The position numbers and the translations under genes are program-made. Shown piece after piece: positions 16,874-25,902 of a stretch of DNA of 64,000 bases. The notes under the pieces were generated by a model. That model saw only the letters and a list, made by a program, of their open reading frames with translations, did not search any database and was not told the origin of the DNA. The stretch is from UMGS1649 sp045534225. Lineage in GTDB: Bacteria > Bacillota > Clostridia > TANB77 > CAG-465. Within the stretch, counting starts at the first letter, position 1, and every line of letters starts with the position of its first letter. Location of the stretch: the NCBI GenBank assembly GCA_045534225.1, contig JAZSJJ010000005.1, forward strand, positions 62,001 to 126,000. The letters are read 5' to 3'.

Positions 16874-16903
16874 CAAGCCCGTACAGTAGTACGGGCTTGT
16901 TTG
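16874..16903 (+). terminator. Rho-independent terminator after tex
   Basis: CAAGCCCGTAC pairs perfectly with GTACGGGCTTG around AGTA. It also lies at the end of the convergent gene at 16923. Confidence 0.8.
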
Positions 16904-16922
16904 CTGGGTTAAGATACTTTGC

Positions 16923-17213
16923 TTATACCTTATGAATGACCAAGTTTCCTTTCCTGGAGTAAACCAAGAGTTTAGATTCATAAGTCAAATTAAGGTATTC
17001 GCGAATTTCCTTAGGGATAAAGAAACGGTATTTCTTGTCGAAACCTACGATCCCAAAACAGGGAAGGTCGAGTTCTTTATCATTAGAGAGAAGTATCGTC
17101 TTATCATCCGCGATATTTAAGTATATCCGAATCTCCTCTTCGAAGTTCAAATTTACAACAGCGCGAATGTTTTCGGTTATGCAGAGTCTGTTTTGCTTAT
17201 CCATAGCAGTCAT
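16923..17213 (-). CDS. Tandem SpoVT/AbrB-like DNA-binding protein, 96 residues
   Basis: The C-terminal half, GFDKKYRFFIPKEIREYLNL then SKLLVYSRKGNLVIHKV, matches the swapped-hairpin AbrB fold. The N-terminal half, MDKQNRLCITENIRAVVNLN then IRIYLNIADDKTILLS, looks like a second, more divergent copy. A double AbrB unit could act as an intramolecular dimer. It begins one base after the gene at 17215, with AAGGAGA upstream, so the two form an operon. Targets are unknown; its codon use is G+C-rich like its partner's. Confidence 0.72.
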   Translation of the reverse strand: MTAMDKQNRLCITENIRAVVNLNFEEEIRIYLNIADDKTILLSNDKELDLPCFGIVGFDKKYRFFIPKEIREYLNLTYESKLLVYSRKGNLVIHKV

Positions 17214-17214
17214 G

Positions 17215-18813
17215 TTAATTGGTCTCCTTAATACTTACCACCTTTCTATGAGAATTAGCTTCAGCATAGGTGATGGTTACGGAATCTCCAGCTTTGAGAA
17301 TGGGAAGTACGTACTGTCCAGCGGAGATAGGTGCTACATACAAGTTACCATCAGCGATAATGTAGTAGTACGAGTTGCCTTCGATGATTGCAGTGTAAAT
17401 TTCAGATACAGTAACAGTAGCAGTTTGCGTTTCAGCTTCAGCATCAGGGGTTGTGTTAAGACCATTACCTATAAGCTTCATATAGTTGCTAAGAGCAACT
17501 TCTACGCCCACGGAAGCGTCAGTTACGCTAACCTGCTGTATGTTTTGTACAGAAACAAATGCATACATCTTTACCAAACCAGCGGCATCCTTAAGACTCA
17601 AGAAGTAAGTGGGCTTGCCATCTACACTAATGAGAATGGGGAACGTTGCGCTGTAGTTTAAGTGCTGTACGGCACCTTTTGCAGAATCCATAGCAGAATA
17701 TTCTTCTGCAGAATCAAGCTCAAAGTACTTTGCTGCACCTGTTCTCATGTTTACCAAGATGAAACCGATGTTAGACTCGTCAGCTACGACAGAGGTAATA
17801 CCAGTATAGAGGTAAACATCATTGCCAATAGTTACATAGTTGTAACCTTCGGTGGATTTCTTTACGCCTTTTTGACCAAACCAAGTGTTGAAGAAACCGT
17901 TTTCGTACTTGCCCCAAGAATCAATCATGCTGACTGTAAGGTTAGGATCAAGTGCTGCATCAATCCATTCAGGAACTTCATCCAAAGAATAGGAGTGAAG
18001 CTTACCAGAAATAGGATCTACGGTAATACAACCGGTAGGGGTCTTTGCACCGCCAATGCCTGCGCCATACTTGTAGGTAGGAATGATCCAGAAAGGATTA
18101 CCTTCGTCATCAATTTCAAAAGAAAATTCACCAAACATGGTGCTTCTGAAGTTTCTACGAAGATATCTCTTGAGGTCCTTACCCCAGTAGGAACTAGGAG
18201 AATACTGCATTCCCTCTTCGAGTTCAACATATTCCGCTTCTTTAGTAACACCATTTACAAGAACGTATCCAGGGATACCATTAATCTTGTTGTTGTTGTA
18301 TTTAAAGAAACCAGCGTAGCCAAGAGGCGATACGCGAACAGGTGAACCGTTGTAGTTAATGATGGTGTATTCGTCCATGACGTTAAACTGCGAAACCATG
18401 TCCGTCAAAGTACCCATCTTTCTCTTACCAAGAATGATAGAGCTGTCTTTGTCGATTTGAGGAACAGTGTTCCAATCTACTTCGTTGAACTCTTGTTCAA
18501 ACGTAGTGTTTTCGACATCAAGACGAGAATAGTACTTTCCAGAGGAACACATTGCAGAACCTGCAATTGCGCCAATGATAAGAATCAAGAGCATCAAAAC
18601 AGTAAGTCCACCAGAAACAAAGGCGGGAATGAAAATCTCATCCCAAAGCCCTGCAACTACAAGACATACAGTAAGAATTGCTCCAACTCCGATCAAATAC
18701 CACCAGAAACCGGGGTTTGCGAAGTTTGCTGCCGGCATAGCTAAGTAATAGATAAGCCAAGCGAAGAATGCGGTTACGATACCAGCGACACTAAATTTTA
18801 CGGTGTTTTCCAT
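17215..18813 (-). CDS. Hypothetical membrane protein with large extracytoplasmic domain, 532 residues
   Basis: Three or four hydrophobic segments occupy residues 8-95 (VAGIVTAFFAWLIYYL, WWYLIGVGAILTVCLVVAG, GGLTVLMLLILIIGAIAGS). The remaining 430 residues are a soluble beta-rich region with many Tyr, Gly and Val residues (YNYVTIGNDVYLYTGI, FILVNMRTGAAKYFEL), possibly repeat-like. I do not recognise the family. Codons (CTT, GGC, ACG, CCG) differ from native neighbours. It has its own promoter at 18872 and is followed within one base by an AbrB-like regulator. Plus-strand frames opposite it are shadows. Confidence 0.75.
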   Translation of the reverse strand: MENTVKFSVAGIVTAFFAWLIYYLAMPAANFANPGFWWYLIGVGAILTVCLVVAGLWDEIFIPAFVSGGLTVLMLLILIIGAIAGSAMCSSGKYYSRLDVENTTFEQEFNEVDWNTVPQIDKDSSIILGKRKMGTLTDMVSQFNVMDEYTIINYNGSPVRVSPLGYAGFFKYNNNKINGIPGYVLVNGVTKEAEYVELEEGMQYSPSSYWGKDLKRYLRRNFRSTMFGEFSFEIDDEGNPFWIIPTYKYGAGIGGAKTPTGCITVDPISGKLHSYSLDEVPEWIDAALDPNLTVSMIDSWGKYENGFFNTWFGQKGVKKSTEGYNYVTIGNDVYLYTGITSVVADESNIGFILVNMRTGAAKYFELDSAEEYSAMDSAKGAVQHLNYSATFPILISVDGKPTYFLSLKDAAGLVKMYAFVSVQNIQQVSVTDASVGVEVALSNYMKLIGNGLNTTPDAEAETQTATVTVSEIYTAIIEGNSYYYIIADGNLYVAPISAGQYVLPILKAGDSVTITYAEANSHRKVVSIKETN

Positions 18814-18871
18814 TAGTTTTTAAATCTCCTTATAAATTATTATTTTTGGACTATGTCTTAACACACCTATA

Positions 18872-18900
18872 ATTATAACATAAGTTTACATAAAAGTCAA
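18872..18900 (-). promoter_or_regulatory. Promoter of the 18813-to-16923 pair
   Basis: On the minus strand TTGACT and TATAAT are 17 bases apart, about 60 bases before the start codon. Confidence 0.7.
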
Positions 18901-18987
18901 CAAGATATTAACAAAATGTTAAAAACATAATGTAGATAAAAGAGAACAATTTTCTAATCGTTCTCTTCAATATATTTTAGTTTTATA

Positions 18988-19938
18988 TTAACCTTCTTTA
19001 TTAGTTAATTCTTCCATAGCAAGTAGGTATTCCCACTTTTTATCTACTTCTTTTTGTATTTCTTCAATCATCCATTCGTTTCCTTCTTTAAATAGATGTT
19101 TGAATCTTTTTTGTGGTTTTAAGAACTCCTCAACTGGAAGTTTTTTAGCTGGTTTGTAATTTACTTTATACACACCATTAACAACTTCGTAAAGTGGCCA
19201 GAAACAAGTTTCTACCGCAAGTTTTTCAATAAGTATTAAATCTTTAGGATCGTAACCCCAACCTCTTGGACAAGGAGCTAATGTATTTAAGAATGCAGGC
19301 CCTTCCGTATATATTGCTTTTTCTGCCTTTTCATAAATATCTCTAAAGTTACCATACATAGCAGTTTGCGCAACATAAGGTATATTGTGTTTAACCATTA
19401 TTTCAGTTAAATCTTTTCTTTGTTGGGCTTTACCAGCTACTACTTTTCCCGCAGGAGCAGTAGTTGTATCTGCATAGTGTGGAGTAGCAGAGGAACGTTG
19501 AGTTCCTGTGTTCATATATGCACCATTATCATAACATACATAAACCATATCATGTCCTCTTTCCATAGCACCAGATAAGCTTTGTAATCCTATATCATAA
19601 GTACCACCATCACCACCAAATGCAATAAATTTAGTAGTTTTATTTACTTTACCTTTTCTTTTTAATGCATTGTATGCAGCTTCAACACCTGAACAAGTAG
19701 CACCAGCATTTTCGAATGCACTGTGTATAAATGAAGCATCTTTCCATGAAGTATATGGATATATACAACTAGATACTTCTAAGCATCCTGTTGCGCTAGT
19801 TACTACAACTTCATCTTCAGGTTTAACTGCAAGTAATATTGTTTTTACTGCGGGAGGAGCACCACAACCAGCACACATTCTATGACCGCTAGTAAATCTT
19901 ATTTTCTTGTTTACAACTTCTTTTAAATTATATGCCAT
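18988..19938 (-). CDS. porB: Pyruvate:ferredoxin oxidoreductase beta subunit
   Basis: The 316 residues hold the thiamine pyrophosphate site FGGDGGTYDIGLQSLSGAMERG near 115 with the paired YVCYDNGAYMNTG strand. An N-terminal HRMCAGCGAP and a further Cys near residue 55 are the usual iron-sulphur ligands of this subunit. With the alpha, gamma and delta subunits it makes the four-part enzyme that oxidises pyruvate to acetyl-CoA and reduces ferredoxin. It is the last gene of the operon, nine bases after porA. A related 2-oxoacid substrate cannot be excluded. Confidence 0.92.
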   Translation of the reverse strand: MAYNLKEVVNKKIRFTSGHRMCAGCGAPPAVKTILLAVKPEDEVVVTSATGCLEVSSCIYPYTSWKDASFIHSAFENAGATCSGVEAAYNALKRKGKVNKTTKFIAFGGDGGTYDIGLQSLSGAMERGHDMVYVCYDNGAYMNTGTQRSSATPHYADTTTAPAGKVVAGKAQQRKDLTEIMVKHNIPYVAQTAMYGNFRDIYEKAEKAIYTEGPAFLNTLAPCPRGWGYDPKDLILIEKLAVETCFWPLYEVVNGVYKVNYKPAKKLPVEEFLKPQKRFKHLFKEGNEWMIEEIQKEVDKKWEYLLAMEELTNKEG

Positions 19939-19947
19939 GTTTTCCTC

Positions 19948-21123
19948 CTATTCTCTTACACCAAGGTAGTAAGTACCATTTGATTCTTCTTTACCAGCAA
20001 CTACTGCTAACAATTTGTTATATACTATTTCAATATCTGTAGCTTTTACATCTCTACCGCCTAACCCGTAAATATAGTTTGAAACAGGTATATGTACATC
20101 GTGTTTGTGAAGAGCTGTAACAAGTTCTGTATAAACTGGACCAGACATACCGTTTACGCTATCTGCTTTATCCATAACGGCTAAAGCTTTTAAGTGTTTA
20201 AGAGCTTCTGCAAGTTCTTTGTGTGGCATTGGTCTAAACATTCTAGGTTTAAGTAATCCTACTTTTAATCCTTCGTTTCTTAATTTATCTACTACAGTTT
20301 TTGCAGTACCTGCAGTTGAGTTTAGAACAACAAGTCCTAGTTCTGCATCATCTAATTTATATGATTCAAAAGCATCATAGTATCTACCAGATATATCTCC
20401 AAATTCTTTAGAAACTTTAGCAATTATATCTTTTGCATCTATCATAGCATCAGCTAATTGTTTTCTGTGTTCAAAGAAATAATTTTGTAAATCTAAAGGT
20501 CCCATTGAAACATGTTCATCAGGATTTAATAAGTAGTGTTCTGGAGTATATTCTCCAACAAATGCTTTTACTTTTTCATCCTCTAAAAGCTCAATGTTTT
20601 CTACTGAATGAGAAGTAATAAAGCCATCATAGCATACCATAACTGGAAGTTTTGCTTGTTCAGCAATTTTAACCGCCATTATGATATTATCGTAAGCCTC
20701 TTGGTTAGTTTCGCAGTATAATTGTATGAAACCACAATCTCTAGCCCCCATAGAATCTGAGTGATCGTTGTGTATGTTAATTGGAGCAGATATTGCTCTA
20801 TTTACACACGTTAAAACTATTGGAAGTCTCATACCACTTGCAATGTATAGCATTTCATACATTAATGCTAAACCTTGTGAAGATGTAGCAGACATTACTC
20901 TTGCACCTGCAGCTGAAGCACCTATAGCAGCAGACATTGCACTATGTTCGCTTTCTACTGGAACAAATTCTGTATCTACAGTTCCATTAGCAACAAATGA
21001 AGAGAAATATTGTGGTATTTCTGTTGAAGGTGTAATTGGGTAAACCGGAACAACGTCTGGATTAATTTGTTTCATAGCATAAGCTACAGCTTCATTACCA
21101 CTAAGTCTTTCTTTAATTGACAT
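19948..21123 (-). CDS. porA: Pyruvate:ferredoxin oxidoreductase alpha subunit
   Basis: The 391 residues include the conserved YPITPSTEIPQYF near residue 28, EFVPVESEHSAMSAAIGASAAGAR near 52 and TSSQGLALMYEMLYIASGMRLPIV. The subunit binds pyruvate and part of the thiamine cofactor. Its start codon overlaps the delta-subunit stop by one base, which indicates translational coupling. The transcribed order is gamma, delta, alpha, beta, the arrangement common in Thermotoga and archaea; many Clostridia use a single fused chain instead. Confidence 0.93.
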   Translation of the reverse strand: MSIKERLSGNEAVAYAMKQINPDVVPVYPITPSTEIPQYFSSFVANGTVDTEFVPVESEHSAMSAAIGASAAGARVMSATSSQGLALMYEMLYIASGMRLPIVLTCVNRAISAPINIHNDHSDSMGARDCGFIQLYCETNQEAYDNIIMAVKIAEQAKLPVMVCYDGFITSHSVENIELLEDEKVKAFVGEYTPEHYLLNPDEHVSMGPLDLQNYFFEHRKQLADAMIDAKDIIAKVSKEFGDISGRYYDAFESYKLDDAELGLVVLNSTAGTAKTVVDKLRNEGLKVGLLKPRMFRPMPHKELAEALKHLKALAVMDKADSVNGMSGPVYTELVTALHKHDVHIPVSNYIYGLGGRDVKATDIEIVYNKLLAVVAGKEESNGTYYLGVRE

Positions 21124-21416
21124 TAATCATTACCTCCTTCATCTTCCATATGTATTGCTTTAAATGGACATACGCTTGCGCATATTCCACATCCTTTACA
21201 TTTTGAGTAATCTATACCTGTCATAACGCCATCTTTGTGACAAGTAGCGTTATCTGGACAAGGTAATATACACATCATACAATGTTTACATTTTTCTTTG
21301 TCGTGAACAGGTCTTTTATTTCTCCATTCACCAGTATTGAACTTTTCTGAGTTACCAGATTCAGTAATAATACCAGCTAAAGGAAGTTCTTTTGCACCCA
21401 TTTTATCATTTACCAT
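21123..21416 (-). CDS. porD: Pyruvate:ferredoxin oxidoreductase delta subunit (ferredoxin)
   Basis: The 97 residues carry two 4Fe-4S sites: CKHCMMCILPCP and CKGCGICASVCP. The first 35 residues contain the KRPVHDKEKC lead-in typical of PorD. The protein passes electrons from the thiamine site to external ferredoxin. It starts two bases after the gamma subunit gene. Confidence 0.94.
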   Translation of the reverse strand: MVNDKMGAKELPLAGIITESGNSEKFNTGEWRNKRPVHDKEKCKHCMMCILPCPDNATCHKDGVMTGIDYSKCKGCGICASVCPFKAIHMEDEGGND

Positions 21417-21418
21417 AG

Positions 21419-21988
21419 TTATACCTCCTTAACTTCATCATAAGCGCGTCTTACTGCTTCCATATTAGGTTCAATAACTTCAGGCTTTTTAGCAAATTTA
21501 TGTTTGAAAGAATCCAACATATTTTTTTCTAAATCTTCTTTAGACATTAAACCTGTAACTTTAATAATAGCAGCAAGAAGAGCTGTATTAGGGAAGTTAG
21601 CACCTATTGTTTCTAGCGCTATTTTAGAAGCATCAATTGTATATATTTTTACATTTACATCTTTAAGTTTTTCCTTTATTACAGAAGGTTCTAAAGAGCT
21701 GTTAATAAGAATTGCACCATTTGGATCTATTCCTTTACAAACATCTACAGGACCAACCAAAGTATCATCTACAACAACTACATAGTTTGGTTCATATACG
21801 TTTGAGTGTATTCTTATAGGCTCATCATCTATTCTGTTGTATGCAGTTAGAGGAGCACCCATTCTTTCAGGACCGTATTCAGGAAATCCTTGAATATATT
21901 TTCCAGTATTAAAAGCAACATCGGCAAGTAATAATGATGCAGTTTTTGCACCTTGACCGCCTCTGCCGTGCCATCTAATTTCTATCAT
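21419..21988 (-). CDS. porC: Pyruvate:ferredoxin oxidoreductase gamma subunit
   Basis: The 189 residues open with EIRWHGRGGQGAKTAS and include GFPEYGPERMGAPLTAYNRI, both signatures of the gamma subunit. The frame extends to 22024, but ATG 21988 has AGGAGG at 21994-21999 and matches the family N-terminus. It is the first gene of the por operon. Upstream on the minus strand, TTGACT with a TATATA box lies near 22028-22057. Confidence 0.93.
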   Translation of the reverse strand: MIEIRWHGRGGQGAKTASLLLADVAFNTGKYIQGFPEYGPERMGAPLTAYNRIDDEPIRIHSNVYEPNYVVVVDDTLVGPVDVCKGIDPNGAILINSSLEPSVIKEKLKDVNVKIYTIDASKIALETIGANFPNTALLAAIIKVTGLMSKEDLEKNMLDSFKHKFAKKPEVIEPNMEAVRRAYDEVKEV

Positions 21989-22132
21989 AAAATTCCTCCT
22001 AGTATATATTATATAAACTACCACTAGTATATATCACGATGGGTAAAATAGTCAAGAAAATGCGCTTAACTTACACATTTCGACACAAAATATTTTTTGC
22101 AAAAATTAAAGATGGAATGTATAATTTCTTGT

Positions 22133-24382
22133 ATGAAAAATATAAACAAAAATATAGTTTTAATTATATTAATAATAGTTTTAATCGTTCTTGTTATTTC
22201 TAAAGCAATTCTTTTTCTAAACAAGTACCCTGAAGATGAATATATTTCAAGTACAGATGTATATATAGATTCGTTAAAAAAGCTAACAGAAACAAGCGTG
22301 TCGTATAATGTAAGAATAGGAGAGAGGTTTAAGGATAAATTCGTTCTAAAGATATACATAGAAGATGAGATGAATGAAATTAGTTGGAATGAGTATACAA
22401 ATCTAAAATACGGTGATGTTATTAAAATAAATGGTAAAATACAAATACCAGAAATAATGAACAATCCGGGAGAATTTAATTACAAATATTATCTTTATTC
22501 TAATAATATATATGGAGAGATTATAGCAAATAAAATAATAGAAAAAAGAGAGTATAAATTAGGTGTTAAAGAAAAGGCAATAAAATGTATACATATGTAT
22601 AAAGAATATTTGGGCAGAACTTTAGATAAATATATAGCTAACAAATATTCTTCCATAGCTAAAAGTATAATTTATGGAGATACACTAGATATAGACGAAG
22701 AAATAAAGATGGACTTTGAAAAAGCGGGCATAAGTCATATGATGGCTATTTCTGGTTCTAATATAGTAGCTTTAGTAACAGTAACAACAATAATATTTAA
22801 TATATGTAAATTAAATAAAAATACTAGTAAGCTTTTAAGCATAATGTTAATAATTGTATATATGATACTTACAGGGACTAGCTTATCTACTTTAAGGGCG
22901 GGGATAATGTGTATAATATGCACGCTACAAAGCTTAGAAAAAGCAAGGAGTGGAAAAAATAAGAGTACATTTAGCAATCTTTTAATAACTATAATATTAA
23001 TTCTAATTTATGCACCTTTTAGTGTATTAAACATAGGATTTATTTTATCTGCTTTGGCTACTTTAGGAATCATTTTGTTTAATCCATTCTTTGTAGTTAT
23101 AAAAGAAAAGACTTTATTAAAGATAAAGAATAAGTTTATAAAAAATGTATTGAATATACTATTAAATAATTTGTTTTTAACATTATCCGTTCAGATTTTA
23201 ATATTCCCGGTTCAAGTAAATTCTTTTAACTTAATTTCTTTAACAAGTATACTATCTAATGTATTTTGTTCGTTAATTTCAAGTGTAATAACGGTTATTG
23301 GATCAGTATATATCTGCCTTTCATGGTTACCAATTGTTTCATGTACATTAGTGAAGTTACTAGGCATATGTATAATGATACTTTTAGGGTTAATTGATTT
23401 GTTCAAAAATATTCCGTTAGAAATTGGTATAATGGACTTAAATATTTTTGCAATTTTAACATATTATGTTTCTGTATTTTTAACATATCTAAGATTGTAT
23501 TTAACAAAAGCGTATGCTAAGAAATTAAATTTCAAAAAATATACTATTGCACAATATATATGTATATTATTATTTGTTTTTGTGGTTGTATTTTCCGATA
23601 TATATTTCAAATATTTAGATAATTACATATCCTTTTTTAATGTAGGGCAGGGAGAACTGTCTTTAATAAAAAGCAAAGATAATATGGTAATTGTAGATAT
23701 TGGTTCGATGAAAAGTACGCTTGCATATAACAGTATAAATGGATATTTCAAGCATAAGAATGTAAAAGGCGTTGGTGCAATAATATTATCTCATATGCAT
23801 ACAGATCATATAAACGGGTTAGAAAATTTTGTTAAGCAATATAAAATAGGGAAAATAATATATGCCAAACCGTTTAATGAAACTGAAGAATATGCTAATT
23901 TTTTAAGAATTGTAGAAGAGAATAATTTGGAAATTGTAGAAGTAAAAGAGGGAGATAAATTCCTATTTGGAGATATGCAAATACAAATTTTATTACCAAG
24001 CGATAAAAAAATATTATCTAAGGAAGATAAGGAGGGGCTAAATACAAATTCGTTGGTTTGCAAAATTAGTGTAAAAGATAAAGATGTTATATATATGGGA
24101 GATGCGACATATGAAACAGAAAAAATGCTTTTAGAAAAATATAACGGTACGGATTTGTTTAATAATATAGAAATATTAAAAGTTGGGCATCACGGTTCTA
24201 AAACTTCTACCAGTCAAGAATATGTAGAAAAAGTACTACCTAAATATGCAGTGATATCTTCAAAGGAAAAGTACTACGGACATCCGCATGAAAATGTAAT
24301 AGAAATTCTTAAGGAAAACAAGGTGCAAATATATATAACTGAAAAAATTGGATATATTAAATTTAATTTGAATAAATTATAA
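22133..24382 (+). CDS. comEC: ComEC/Rec2-type DNA uptake channel
   Basis: About 750 residues with an N-terminal membrane helix, a soluble DUF4131-like segment, and the competence domain from about residue 190 (SHMMAISGSNIVALV) with many helices. The C-terminal third is a metallo-beta-lactamase domain: NVGQGELSLI, then LSHMHTDHINGL with the HxHxDH metal site, and LKVGHHGSKTSTS. ComEC moves single-stranded DNA into the cytoplasm during transformation. The start is uncertain: ATG 22133 is chosen on the hydrophobic N-terminus, but ATG 22112 is possible. comEA is not adjacent. Confidence 0.9.
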   Translation: MKNINKNIVLIILIIVLIVLVISKAILFLNKYPEDEYISSTDVYIDSLKKLTETSVSYNVRIGERFKDKFVLKIYIEDEMNEISWNEYTNLKYGDVIKINGKIQIPEIMNNPGEFNYKYYLYSNNIYGEIIANKIIEKREYKLGVKEKAIKCIHMYKEYLGRTLDKYIANKYSSIAKSIIYGDTLDIDEEIKMDFEKAGISHMMAISGSNIVALVTVTTIIFNICKLNKNTSKLLSIMLIIVYMILTGTSLSTLRAGIMCIICTLQSLEKARSGKNKSTFSNLLITIILILIYAPFSVLNIGFILSALATLGIILFNPFFVVIKEKTLLKIKNKFIKNVLNILLNNLFLTLSVQILIFPVQVNSFNLISLTSILSNVFCSLISSVITVIGSVYICLSWLPIVSCTLVKLLGICIMILLGLIDLFKNIPLEIGIMDLNIFAILTYYVSVFLTYLRLYLTKAYAKKLNFKKYTIAQYICILLFVFVVVFSDIYFKYLDNYISFFNVGQGELSLIKSKDNMVIVDIGSMKSTLAYNSINGYFKHKNVKGVGAIILSHMHTDHINGLENFVKQYKIGKIIYAKPFNETEEYANFLRIVEENNLEIVEVKEGDKFLFGDMQIQILLPSDKKILSKEDKEGLNTNSLVCKISVKDKDVIYMGDATYETEKMLLEKYNGTDLFNNIEILKVGHHGSKTSTSQEYVEKVLPKYAVISSKEKYYGHPHENVIEILKENKVQIYITEKIGYIKFNLNKL

Positions 24383-24419
24383 AAAACGGTTCAAAATATT
24401 CTTAAAGATAGGTGAGAAT

Positions 24420-25001
24420 ATGAGAACAGAAACGTTATATAAGATATTATTTGGAGTATCATTGGTGCTATTTTTTGTAGTGGGTATGTATATAGGAGTT
24501 GAGATAAGTAAAGAAGAGGAACAGAAAGATGTAATAGCTTCCGTCGATAATAAAAAAGTAAATATAGCTGTTGAACCATATGTAGAAGAAACGGAACAAG
24601 AAGAACCTTTAATTGATGTGATTGTTAAATATACAGATGTATATCCAGATTGTGGCCATACTATTGATTCAGAAGAGAAACATGAGAATACAACTGTAGA
24701 AAATATGAAACATGAAGTAGACGGAAGAGATTTGGGTTATAGATTAATAGGTATAGAAGATGGAATTTTAATATATCAAAAGGTACATAACGGAAAATGT
24801 CTAAACCATTATAAAGTTATATTTGAAGAAGGTACGGTTAAGATATATAGAATTAATTTAGCAGGAGAATTTGAACTTTACCAAGATACAGAGATAACAA
24901 TAGAAACAATTAGAGAAGGTATAAGAGAAAAGTTAAAAGAAGGAATATTAGTAGATGATATAGAAGAATTACTTCTTTTAATTGAAGATATAGAGAGTTA
25001 A
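24420..25001 (+). CDS. Membrane-anchored protein with BofC C-terminal-like domain
   Basis: The 193 residues have one N-terminal membrane helix (about 8-28), an acidic linker, then a domain whose end resembles the C-terminal domain of BofC: YRLIGIEDGILIYQK, then LKEGILVDDIEELLLLIEDI. In Bacillus, BofC restrains SpoIVB signalling in the intermembrane space of the forespore, and a related role here is inference. It follows comEC by 37 bases and starts at ATG 24420 after AGGTGAG. The sequence is divergent, so the family call is moderate. Confidence 0.6.
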   Translation: MRTETLYKILFGVSLVLFFVVGMYIGVEISKEEEQKDVIASVDNKKVNIAVEPYVEETEQEEPLIDVIVKYTDVYPDCGHTIDSEEKHENTTVENMKHEVDGRDLGYRLIGIEDGILIYQKVHNGKCLNHYKVIFEEGTVKIYRINLAGEFELYQDTEITIETIREGIREKLKEGILVDDIEELLLLIEDIES

Positions 25002-25008
25002 AAATAAG

Positions 25009-25046
25009 ACGACAATATATTATGTATGTAATATTTTGTCGTTTTT
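25009..25046 (+). terminator. Rho-independent terminator after the BofC-like gene
   Basis: ACGACAATATATTA pairs with TAATATTTTGTCGT, with one mismatch, and is followed by a T-run. Confidence 0.75.
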
Positions 25047-25077
25047 CTACGACTTTTGTAAGCTTTTGTCAGAAAGC

Positions 25078-25106
25078 TTGTTGTAAAGAAAAATTTAGTA
25101 TATAAT
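25078..25106 (+). promoter_or_regulatory. Putative promoter facing a gene-free stretch
   Basis: TTGTTG and TATAAT are 17 bases apart. No ORF follows before the opposing gene at 25378. Confidence 0.4.
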
Positions 25107-25370
25107 CCCGATACCTTGTTCTGCAATTTTTCTATTTAATGTTTTTTTCATAAATTATTTTATCTAATTGCGTTCGCAATAATATCCAACACATCGTTTA
25201 ATTAATAAACTACCAAAGGAGGTGAAGCTAAAACATATTTACATAGATTATTATACTCAAAATAGATGTAGTATTAAAATAAATTATTAAGGTTGCAAAA
25301 CAGGGAATGAAAAAGTTGTAAAGTGGTTAATATAACTACAAAGATATTTTTGAATGTAAAAGACAAAAAA
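25107..25370 (+). other. Gene-free stretch with possible small transcript
   Basis: Between the terminator at 25009 and the convergent gene at 25378 there is no frame longer than about 20 codons. A strong AAAGGAGGTG at 25215-25224 is followed only by a 14-codon GTG frame. A small hairpin, ATTGCGTTCGCAAT, lies at about 25168. With the promoter at 25078 and the hairpin at 25371 it could produce a non-coding RNA or be the remains of a deleted gene. I cannot decide between these. Confidence 0.3.
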
Positions 25371-25385
25371 CACGGTATTACCGTG
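25371..25385 (-). terminator. Bidirectional hairpin overlapping a stop codon
   Basis: CACGGT and ACCGTG pair around ATT, flanked by A-runs on the left and Ts on the right. On the minus strand the stop codon of the 25378 gene is inside the hairpin. Confidence 0.65.
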
Positions 25386-25812
25386 CTTTTTGCTTGCTTA
25401 ACCTTAATTCATCTGTTACAGCCCAAAGAAAGGCGAGTGCCCCACCGATAGCAACAGTTGCTAAAACACTGTGGAAGATAATGCAACCTGTAAAATTAAC
25501 ATTTGGAGCATTTACTTTAGTAAGGTAGTCTCCGTTATTTAGAGAAACAGTTACGGTTTCTTTGAAGATGTTTTGGGAAGCGATAGTTACCTTATCTTTG
25601 CCTTGGATGTATCGAATAGTTTCATTTGTGTTGGAACTGTGCGGAGTTGATTCTTTATTAAGATAGCTTACTGCAGCATTCTCATAGAATGCAACTTCAT
25701 CATTTGTAAGTGAAACCGGACCTTTAGTAGCGGTTACAGCCATAAAAATGAAGAATAATGCAAGAACTAAACATGTAGGAATCATCATAGCGAATAAGTG
25801 CTTGTCTTTCAT
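25378..25812 (-). CDS. Hypothetical membrane protein, 144 residues
   Basis: One hydrophobic helix lies at residues 7-28 and another near 110-132, flanking about 80 polar residues, which gives the same layout as the gene at 13953. No family is recognised. Codons are mixed, richer in G+C than scpB or addB. AAGGAGAAATATAT precedes the start. The gene is isolated, with the clpE terminator upstream of it. Confidence 0.65.
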   Translation of the reverse strand: MKDKHLFAMMIPTCLVLALFFIFMAVTATKGPVSLTNDEVAFYENAAVSYLNKESTPHSSNTNETIRYIQGKDKVTIASQNIFKETVTVSLNNGDYLTKVNAPNVNFTGCIIFHSVLATVAIGGALAFLWAVTDELRLSKQKAR

Positions 25813-25850
25813 ATATATTTCTCCTTTAAATTATTTTTAGAGTAAAATAT

Positions 25851-25884
25851 TTGCTCGCAAGTATTATATCATACTTACGAGCAA
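25851..25884 (-). terminator. Rho-independent terminator after the ClpE-type gene
   Basis: On the minus strand TTGCTCGTAAGTAT pairs with ATACTTGCGAGCAA (one G-U pair) around a 6-base loop, followed by ATATTTT. Confidence 0.75.
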
Positions 25885-25902
25885 AAAGCTATAATATACA
25901 TA

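Noticed and set aside
17035..18744. Long plus-strand frames opposite the 532-residue membrane protein
   Set aside because: They are shadows of the minus-strand gene, with no ribosome site, no promoter and improbable cysteine- and histidine-rich composition.
25222..25266. A GTG frame behind the strong ribosome site at 25215
   Set aside because: It stops after 14 codons, and the GTG overlaps the ribosome site itself.
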